Both the position numbers and the translations under genes were made by a program. A DNA stretch of 42,680 bases from an uncultured Blastocatellia bacterium (GTDB lineage Bacteria; Acidobacteriota; Blastocatellia; Pyrinomonadales; Pyrinomonadaceae), in the NCBI GenBank assembly GCA_946480785.1, contig CAMLLD010000057.1:1-42680 (forward strand). Reading direction: 5' to 3'. The notes under the pieces are model-generated. The model ran no database searches, had not been told where the DNA came from, and saw only the letters and a list, made by a program, of their open reading frames with translations. Shown here one piece after another: positions 1-9,200 of this stretch (position 1 is the stretch's first letter; each line of letters opens with the position of its first letter).

Positions 1-3000
1 CGATCTTCCGACGAAATCAGACTGAAGGGTTCAGTCGCCGGCGGCTCAACTTCATGGTGCTCGCGGAGATCGTGTTCGCGTACCAGGGCAGCAATCGTCT
101 GGCTGCGGAAAAGTTGCTGAACTGTTAGACGCAACCCACGCTCTTTCGCCATCGCCACCACGCGAACACTGCGAATTGAATCGCCGCCGAGGTCAAAGAA
201 ATTGTCGTCAACGCCTATGTGTTCGACGCCGAGTACATGCGACCAGAGCGCGGCCAAAACTTCTTCCACCTCGTTGCGTGGTTCTGCGTGTGAGCCCTCA
301 CCACTCCTCATTACTTCATCCGGCGCCGGCAGGGCGTTCTTGTCCACCTTGCCATTTACCATGAGCGGCAACTCCTTCAGGACCACGAACGCCTGCGGCA
401 CCATGTACTGCGGCACGTACTGCTGCAAATGCTCGCGCAACTCCTCGACGCGTGGCGACTGTTCTTCCGCGCAGACGAGATACGACACCAACTGTTTCTC
501 GCCGCCGGCTGCTTCGTGAAGAACAACGACTGCGTCCTTCACCGCGACGTGCCGCCTCAGTGCCGCTTCGACTTCGCCTGTCTCAATGCGATAGCCACGC
601 AGCTTCACCTGTCCGTCATCTCTTCCGAGGTACTCCAGTGCGCCCTCGCTGGTCCACCTCACCACGTCGCCCGTTTTGTAGAGTCGCGCACCCGGCTCGC
701 TGGCGAACGGGTCCGGCACGAAGCGCTCCGCTGTGAGGGCTTGTCGCCCGCAATAGCCGCGCGCTACGCCTTCGCCACCGATGTAGAGTTCGCCCGCCAC
801 ACGCTCAGGCAACAACTCCATCCGCGCATCAAGGACGTAGACCGTCACGTTACCTAGCGGCCGGCCCATCAAGGCACGCCTTGCCGCCGTCTCGCACCGC
901 CACTCAGTCGCAGCAATCGAAGTTTCGGTCGGACCGTACGAATGGCGCAGCTCCGCCCCCGGCACACGGCGCATGAACTGGCGCATCACGTCTACGGGCA
1001 ACACCTCACCGCCACAAATCACTCGCCGCAGACTTCGTCCTGCATGGTCCAGTTCTTCAGCCAGTACGACTTCACGCAGCAACGACGGTACGAAGTAGGC
1101 ACTCGTCACCTTTTCCTCAGCGATCAGCCGTAGCAGATACGCAGGGTCAGACTGCGCGTCCGGTTCGGCAATCACGCAGCGCGCGCCCACCCATAAGGGC
1201 CAGAACAACTCCCAGACAGAAGGATCGAAACCCAGCGAGGTCTTGAACAGAAAGCTGTCGGACGCGTCGAGTTTGTACGACTGCTGCATCCACTGCAGGC
1301 AGTTGACAGCGCCGCGATGAGTGACCATCACGCCCTTTGGTTTGCCGGTTGAGCCGGATGTGTAAATGACGTAGGCGAGGTTATCCGGACCTACAGCGGG
1401 AAACGAATTGATCTTCGAAGAGAGGCTGGCATTCTCGGCTTCGGTCCAGGCAGCGTCAGTAGCGGGTAACGATATGAGCGGCAGTCCATAATCCCCGAGT
1501 TGCTCCGCGAGTTCCGGCTCGGCTACGAGGGCTCGCGCTCCCGAGTCAGAGATCATGAAGCGCAGTCGTTCGAGCGGATAATCAGGATCCAGTGGGACGT
1601 AGGCCGCGCCAGCTTTGAGCACTCCCAGCAGCGCTGCCGGCATCGCCAGCGAGCGACGGCACAGCACGGCCACAGTTGAATCAACCGGAATGTCGAGCGC
1701 GAGGAGAAGTCGAGCTATCGACGATGCGCGCCGGTCGAGTTCCGAATAGGAGAGCGACTCGGATCGAAAACGAAGTGCGACAGCTTCGGGCGTCGCAGCG
1801 GCGCGCTCCTCGAACGGTTGATGCAGGCAGAGATTAGTCGCGTATGTCTCACGAGTAGCGTTGAAGTCCCCTAGCAGTCGTTTGCGATCGGAGTCGTCCA
1901 GGATCTCCAGTTTTTCGATGCTGATATTTTTGTCGCCGGCTACGGCGCTGACTAACAGATGCTGATAGTAGCGAGCAATACGCTCGACAACGTCGCGGCT
2001 CAGTTTGTTGAGATCATAGTGAAACTCAGTGTCTCCATTGCTGGAGCAGCGCAATTTAAGTGTGAAGTGTTCCGTGTAGACGCGCTGCTTGCAGCAGGTC
2101 CATTTCAAACCTCCAGCCTCGAATGAACCCGCGCGTGCGGAGAACTCGAAAGCAAAAGGAAGACTCTCGTAAATAAAATTTGGTTGAGTTTCCTTTGCTT
2201 CATCGGTCGCGAATTTGAGTTGTCGCAGAACGTCAGCGAATTTGAAGTCGTTATCAAACCGGCATTGAACGGGAACAGTGTGTGAAAACAGCCCGGGCAG
2301 ATCGGCTAGACCGTAGAAGGCGCGCCCGTCGACGGTGAAGCTCGCGGTGATTTCGGCCTGCTGCGTGAGCTTCCACAGAAGAAGGTACCAGCAAGCGAGG
2401 AAAAATAATGGCGCATCGACGCCCGCTGCGGCAGCACTCGCGCTTATCTTCTCTGTCAAAGCCGTAGGCAGGTGGTGTTCGAACACTCCCGGTTCGAAGT
2501 CGTGAAGCACCTGCGATTCAGATTCAAAGGGGAGCTTCAAACGGAACGCGTTTGAGAGATCGGGCGCCGACCAGGATTCGGCGGCATCTGCGCTCTCGAC
2601 AAGCTGATTGAAAGACTCGGAAAGGTCCGCATACTGCATCAGTTCCTCGTCGTGTTCATTACTGTGCCCATCTGCGCCAGACGAGGTTTCGTAGCAACGA
2701 GCTATCTCATGGACCAATGCGTTGAGACCTTCAGCATCCGTAGCTAACGAATGAAGATCGACATGCAGCAGATGCTTCGACGACGACAGGCTCGCAATGC
2801 CGACACGCAGCACTGGCTCGTCCTCGCCATTCGTTTCGTGATCACTTGTCCGGCGCAAAAGTGTTTCGCACGCGAGTTCGACGTCGTTCGGCTGCACATC
2901 GTCGAGACGGAGTGAGTGAATAGCGGGCATTCCGTTGTCATTAATGATCTGCACCGGCAATTCCAGACCATCCGGCCAGTGGAACTTTGTGCGGAGAATT

Positions 3001-3176
3001 TCATGGCGCTTGACAACCTCGCGCACGGCCCTTTCGAGCGCGAGCGCGTTGAGTGGTCCTTCAATCAGGTAGACCACGTGCGCACGGCGCGGCATCTTTT
3101 GGTTCGCTTGCTGTAGCGACCAGAGCCGCCGTTGTTGTGGAGACAGGCGGAAGCCTGCAATAGGCTCTGTTTGCAT
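1..3176 (-). CDS. NRPS C, 5' part only: atypical C - A - PCP - (continues beyond window)
   Basis: Third synthetase of the lipopeptide operon. About 1058 codons are visible and the frame is still open at base 1. The ATG at 3174..3176 follows an AAGGAA ribosome site (3187..3192) by 10 nt and lies 24 nt after the stop of NRPS B. Domains are an N-terminal condensation-family domain (about residues 1-430), an adenylation domain (about 470-960, TSGSTGKPKG core near 602) and a carrier domain with LGGDSIRSV near residue 998. The last visible residues (FSLISSEDR) look like the linker into another C domain. The condensation motif HHxxxDG reads HSLATDA (His142, Ser143), so the catalytic second His is missing. 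My reading of the A-domain pocket is D-P-W-Y-I-G-S-I-A, which I cannot match to a known substrate. No thioesterase is in view; product release must be encoded further left. Confidence 0.9.
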   Translation of the reverse strand, partial: MQTEPIAGFRLSPQQRRLWSLQQANQKMPRRAHVVYLIEGPLNALALERAVREVVKRHEILRTKFHWPDGLELPVQIINDNGMPAIHSLRLDDVQPNDVELACETLLRRTSDHETNGEDEPVLRVGIASLSSSKHLLHVDLHSLATDAEGLNALVHEIARCYETSSGADGHSNEHDEELMQYADLSESFNQLVESADAAESWSAPDLSNAFRLKLPFESESQVLHDFEPGVFEHHLPTALTEKISASAAAAGVDAPLFFLACWYLLLWKLTQQAEITASFTVDGRAFYGLADLPGLFSHTVPVQCRFDNDFKFADVLRQLKFATDEAKETQPNFIYESLPFAFEFSARAGSFEAGGLKWTCCKQRVYTEHFTLKLRCSSNGDTEFHYDLNKLSRDVVERIARYYQHLLVSAVAGDKNISIEKLEILDDSDRKRLLGDFNATRETYATNLCLHQPFEERAAATPEAVALRFRSESLSYSELDRRASSIARLLLALDIPVDSTVAVLCRRSLAMPAALLGVLKAGAAYVPLDPDYPLERLRFMISDSGARALVAEPELAEQLGDYGLPLISLPATDAAWTEAENASLSSKINSFPAVGPDNLAYVIYTSGSTGKPKGVMVTHRGAVNCLQWMQQSYKLDASDSFLFKTSLGFDPSVWELFWPLWVGARCVIAEPDAQSDPAYLLRLIAEEKVTSAYFVPSLLREVVLAEELDHAGRSLRRVICGGEVLPVDVMRQFMRRVPGAELRHSYGPTETSIAATEWRCETAARRALMGRPLGNVTVYVLDARMELLPERVAGELYIGGEGVARGYCGRQALTAERFVPDPFASEPGARLYKTGDVVRWTSEGALEYLGRDDGQVKLRGYRIETGEVEAALRRHVAVKDAVVVLHEAAGGEKQLVSYLVCAEEQSPRVEELREHLQQYVPQYMVPQAFVVLKELPLMVNGKVDKNALPAPDEVMRSGEGSHAEPRNEVEEVLAALWSHVLGVEHIGVDDNFFDLGGDSIRSVRVVAMAKERGLRLTVQQLFRSQTIAALVREHDLREHHEVEPPATEPFSLISSED

Positions 3177-3200
3177 TTTCGAGTTTTTCCTTGTTGCGGC

Positions 3201-6200
3201 CTAGAGATCGGTGCGGGTGAAGGGCTCGGCCATGGCGAACAGTATTCGCCGTGGTCCATTGAAAGGGGTCCTCGCGTGTGAGGTAAGAATGTTGTCCAAC
3301 AGCACCACACTGCCGGTCTCCCAGGTGAAGGTCACCATTTCTTCCCGGTATGCTTCCCGGAGTTCTTCCAACACGGAAGCTTCAATCGGGGAACCATCTC
3401 CGTAATAACTATTGGTCGGGAGATCTTCTTCCTTGAAATCCGCCAGCAAAGCGTCTCGCATCGACGGCTCGAGCGTAGTGACATGAAAGAAAGTAGCGTG
3501 ATTGAACCACGCGTCTTCACCCGTGCGCGGGTGTTTGATAACCGCCGGGCGCACCTGGCGTGTCCTCAATCCACCATCGGGCTTCCACTCCACGCTGATA
3601 GCCGCGCGTTTGCAGTAGTCTTCGACCACCGAGCGGTCCGATGTTTGAAACACCGTCTGCCAGGGCAGTCCAATGCCATTACCATAGTTACGAACCAGCA
3701 GCCATTTCTTTTCGCTGAACCGCTCTCTCAACTGCGGACTCAACCGTGCGAAAATTTTCCGCGTGTCGGCCACGGGCGTCTGCCCACCGCTCAAAGCGGG
3801 CGTCTCGCAGAAGAAGAAAAGTTTCAAGGGAAACGTCTGCGAATACGAGTGCTCGTTGTGAGGGAAGATGCTCTGATCTTCGGGATAGTCCGTCGACGTG
3901 TAGATTTGATCGCCAACGCGCGTGCGGGGCGATGAACGCTCCTGATATTCCAGCGGATCACCAGACACGGCTTTCACGAAACTACGGAACTCCGCTGCCG
4001 TGCCCAGGTCGAAACCACGGAAGAGTAGTGCACCGTGATGCAGTAATCGATCTTCAATAACCGCTCGATTCCTTTCGGCCCATCTGGCGAGGTTCACGCC
4101 ATTCATCGCCGGCCTCATGATCAGCGGCAGGCGACCTTCACCGTTTTGCGGTTCGATTGTGACCAGTTCCTCAGCGGAAAGATTGATTGGATTTCGGCGG
4201 GTCGTCCTGACCTTTTGAGAAATCGCTTTCCTCGTCTCTCGCTCGCGGGCAATCCGATCGTGAAGGTGCGATTCGGCGATCGCTCGCCACATATCTTCAA
4301 GACTAATGTCCGGCTGCGTGATGAGGTATTGCAGCAGGCTGAGGTAGCCGGCGCCAAGTTGCACAATCGTAGCGGGATTGAATAGGTCCGTGTCGTATTC
4401 GAACCAGCCCTTGATAACTCCCGCCTCTTCGCGCAGGGACAACGTCAAATCCTCCCGGGCGAACTCCATCGGATTATTGAGCACCGTGACAACCAGGTTG
4501 GGCAGTTCAATCGGGGGTATCGGAGCGTTTTGAAAGATCAGCTTCACCTGAAACAACGGCGTCAGTTGCAGGCTGCGCTTGACCTTCAGCGCGTCTACCA
4601 GGCGGTCAAACGGCAGGTCCTGATGGGCATAGGCTCCGAGTGTTACCGCACGCACACGTTTAAGCACTTCCCTGAAAGAAGGGTTGCCAGTCAAGTCAGT
4701 ACGCAACACCAGTTGATTAACGAAGAAGCCGATCAATTTTTCTGTCTCGAGCCGGTTACGATTCGCGATGTCTGTGCCGACACTGATGTCGTGGTGACCG
4801 GCTCGTTGTGCGAGCAGTATTTGAAAAGCCGCCAGCATCAGGATGAAGAGCGTTACGCCTTCACGATCCGCCAACCGCTTCAGCTCGCGCGACAACTCCT
4901 CAGGCAATTCCAGCGGCTCCTCTGCTCCCTTGCGAGACAGGACGGACGGCCGCGGCCGATCGGTCGGCAACTCCAGGGGCCTTGCGCCACGCAGTTGATC
5001 GCGCCAGTAAATCAGTTGCTCCTCCATAAACAGATACGCCATCTGCTCCCGCTGCCACGTTGCGTAGTCGGCGTATTGCATCGGTAACTCTTCAAGTGGC
5101 GATTCCTGTCCCGTACTGTACGCGGCATAGAGGTCCGAGACTTCCCGCACTAAAACACCCATGGACCACCCATCCGCGGCGATGTGATGAATGGTTAAAA
5201 CGAATAAGTATTCATCTTCCGCAAAGCGGAACAACCGCGTTCGCAGCAACGGCGCGCGCGTCAAGTCGAAAGGTCGGTGCTCCTCCTCACGTGCAAGACG
5301 TTGCGCAGTTTCTGCACGTTCGTTGACGGGGAGGCTCATGAGGTCTGTAACCGGTAATGGCAGTGAGAGCGTCGGAGAGATATGCTGCCGCACGTGTCCA
5401 TTACCGAGGTCTCGGAAGCTCGTCCGCAACACCTCGTGCCGGCGCACGATTTCGTTCAATGTCATCTCCAGCGCCACCACATTCAGGTAGCCCTTAAAAG
5501 ATACTCGCAGCTTGATATGGTAGAGCGCGCTCCCCGGCCGTAACTGTTCGATAAACCAGAGCCGCTGCTGCGCGAACGATAGCGGTGCTTTTTCCGTCCG
5601 ATCGTAGTGTCCTATCTGTGATGTCTGCTTCGCTTCGCCATTACGCTTCGAGGCTTCGAAATGCGCCGCCACCTGGGCCACGGTCGGACCTTCGAAGAAG
5701 TTTTGCAAGGTGAACTCCTGATCGAACGCCTCATGCAAACGCAAAACAACTCGCGTCGCCAGCAGCGAATGACCACCCTTCTCAAAGAAGTTCTCGTTCA
5801 CGCCAACACTCTGCACCTGCAAAACTTCGCGCCATATTCCGGCCACGATTTCTTCGGTGACAGTTTGCGGCGGCGCAGACGTCTCGACTGCCGTCAAATC
5901 CTTTGCTTCGAGTTGGCTCAGCGCAAGTCTGTCGACCTTTCCGTTGACTGTCAGTGGTAATTCCTCAAGCGTCAGGAAACGTTCCGGGATCATGTACTCC
6001 GGCAACCTGGATCTCAGGTACTCACGCAACTCGCCCGCGCTTAACTCCGCTCCGTCTGCCGCGACCAGATAAGAGATCAGTTGTTTGGAGTTGGCGTTGT
6101 CACGGGCGACCACGACGGCATTTCGGATCTGCGAGTGCGTGCGCAACACGACCTCGACCTCACCGGTTTCTATCCGGTAACCGCGTATCTTGATCTGCCC

Positions 6201-9200
6201 GTCTGCTCGGCCCGCGTATTCCAATTGGTGCTCTCGGGTCCACCTCACGATGTCGCCGGTCTTGTATAACCGTGCTCCCGGAATATTCGAGAAAGCGTCG
6301 GGCACGAATCGCTCCGCAGTTAGATCTGCGCGGTTCAGGTACCCACGCGAAACTCCAGCGCCGCCGACGTGCAGTTCCCCCCACACACCTTCGGGAACCA
6401 ATTCCAGCCCGGCGTCCAGCACGTAAAGTTTCGTGTTCGCGATGGGCCGGCCGATGGGCACTGCTCCGGCTGCGAGTTCGCCGGCCGCGCGCTCGTAAAC
6501 ACAACAGCCCACCACCGTTTCAGTTGGACCATATTCGTTGACCACTAGGGTCTCGGGAGCGTGTTCACTCCACCAACGCAACTGCTCTGCATGTAGTGCC
6601 TCGCCGCCTACTATCAGCCGTCTCACGCCGCCCGCTGTTGCGGATCTCTGCGACAGTTCTGCGCCCAACGGCTCCAGGTGCGCCGGCGTGAGCTTCAAAA
6701 GCGTAAACTCCTCCTCGCCGGTTAAACTCTGGGCCAGGTCTTCAATGACTCCCACTCCTTCGCCCACAAGTAACACGCACCGGCCGGAGATCAGCGGTAG
6801 CCAGAGACTCGTCACCGTCAGGTCGAAACCGAGCGGTGAATGCACCACGGCCCCGGACCCTTGCTGCGACTCGTACGCTTCACTGGCCCAGCGCAGATAG
6901 TTCGCGAGTCCGCGGTTCGTGACCAGCACGCCCTTCGGCACGCCTGTGGAACCAGATGTGTAGATGACGTAGGCGAGGTTCTCAGGCGAGATCTCCGCCA
7001 TCTCTGTTTCAGTCGCAACGCTCTCGTGCTCGGCATCAACGCAGATCACAATGGCCTCGTGCTCCGGCAGCACCTCGAGAAAGTTTTGTTTGGTCAGAAT
7101 CACGCTCGCCTGCGAGTCCGCCAGCATGAACCGCAGTCGCTCCGCCGGATTCGCGGGATCGAGCGGCAGATAAGCCGCGCCCGATTTCACGACGCCGAGC
7201 AAAGCAACCACCATCGCCGCGCAACGATCAATCAGCACGGCCACGATTGACTCGGGACCAACGTTGACCTGGCGCAGACGTCGCGCCAACTCTTCGCTCT
7301 GCTGGTCCAACTCCGCGTAAGTTAGCCGTGCGCCATTCTGGTCTTCCACCGCCGTTGCCTCCGGTGTGCTCCGAGCTTGCGCGCGGAACATCTCAGGCAG
7401 GGTGGCCCACGGCCAGTCTTGGGCCGTGTCATTGAAATCGCAGACCAGCCGCTGTTGCTCCTCTTCACTCAGCAGCGGCAGTGACGCAACACGACGTGAG
7501 GGATCCGCGGCGATGGCCTCCAGTAGTCGAAGATAGCTGCCGGCGAGTCGATCGATCGTGTCTGCCTCGAAGAGATCGGTGCTGTATTCCAGAGTCGCGT
7601 GCAGGTTGTCGTCCACTGGCTCGATTTCCAGGGTGAGATCGAATTTGGCACTGTTGGTCTCGACAGGTAGTGGACTCAACTGCAAACCCGGCAATTGCAG
7701 AACCGGCAATAGTGGATTCTGCATCACGAACATCACATCAAACAGCGGGTGACGATTGAGTGCACGTTCGGGTTGAAGCGCGTCTACGATTCGCTCGAAT
7801 GGCAACTCCTGCTGCGATTGCGCTTCAAGGCTCGCCTTGCGTACATGATCGAGAACTTGCAGGAAGCTTTCGTTCGCCTCAATGTGCGCCCGTATCACGA
7901 GCGTGTTCACGAACAGCCCAATCAGTGCTTCGGTCTCAGTATGGGTGCGTCCCGCTACGGGCGTGCCGACCGAAATGTCGCTTTGTCCCGAGTAGCGTGA
8001 AAGCAGCACCTGGAAAGCGCTCAGCAGCGTCATGAACAGCGTAGCGCCATGACGCTGACTGAGTTCCGTCAACGACTCCGTGAGCGAGCGCGATACGGAA
8101 AAGCGATGGCTCTTGCCGGAGAAGCTCTGCTTGTTTGGCCGCGGGTGATCGGTCGGCAATTCCAGAACTCCGGCCCCGCGCAGTTGCTCACGCCAATAAT
8201 TCAACGGAGCTTCCACTTTCTCACCCGCGAACTGCTCGCGTTGCCACACTGCGTAATCCGCGTACTGGATCGGCAGTTCTCCCAACTGCGAATCTCGTCC
8301 CTCGCAATAAACTTCGTACAGCGCCGCCATCTCTCTAACCAATTGGACCAGCGACCAGCCGTCGCTAACGATGTGGTGCATTGTCAACAACAGCACGTGT
8401 TCGTTCTCTTCAAGTCGCAACAGTTGCGTGCGCAACAGCGGCGGCTGGGTGAGATCAAAGGGCTGGCGGACCTCCGCGGCAGCTAAGTCCAACGCCTGAG
8501 ACCAGCGTTGATCCGCGGGCAGGCTTGAGAGATCCGTCAGCGGCAGTGGTAGTTCGAGAGTGGTGGAGATATGTTGTGACGGTCCGTCGCCAACGGAGAC
8601 AAAGCTTGTCCGAAGTATTTCGTGACGCCGGACCAGTTCGTTCAACGCCTTCTTGAACGCCGCGACGTTAAGCGATCCGGAAAGCTTGACGAACGCCGGA
8701 ACATTGTAGAGAGGCAAGCCCGGATCCAGTTGTTCCAAAAACCAGAGACGTTCCTGTGCGAACGAGAGCGGCAGCAGACCGTTTCTCGGAGCGCGTTTGA
8801 TGGCGAAATTTGATGGCGGCTCAGTTACTTCTAGAGTTGAAGTTGATGGGGTGTTTCCATTTTTCTCCGCCAGGGATTCTTCAATCTTCTGTCCGATGGC
8901 GCGCACGGTCGGCTCTTCGAAGATGACGCGGAATGGCAACTCCACTTTGAACCTCTTACGGAGCCGCGAAATGATTTGCGTCGCAACGAGAGAATGACCA
9001 CCCAGTTCGAAGAAATTGTCGCCTGGGCCAACTTCCTCAACCTCCAGTATTTCAGCCCAAATATCCGCAATCACTCTCTCCGTCTCTGTTATCGCTGCTG
9101 CGGAGCCGTTATCACTCGCAGACGGTTTCAACACTTCAAGCGCCGCGAGGGCAATCCGATCGACCTTGCCGTTCGGAGTCAGCGGTAACTGCTCGAGGCT

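Noticed and set aside
1..3176. Thioesterase or release domain in the lipopeptide operon
   Set aside because: None of the three NRPS proteins shows a GxSxG-type thioesterase in the visible part; the end of NRPS C is outside the window.
4530..5087. 185-aa plus-strand open frame inside NRPS B
   Set aside because: It is antisense to the conserved C3 domain, has no recognisable motif or ribosome site, and its codons follow the opposite gene. The same holds for the other plus-strand frames within 1..18735, including 13785..14417.
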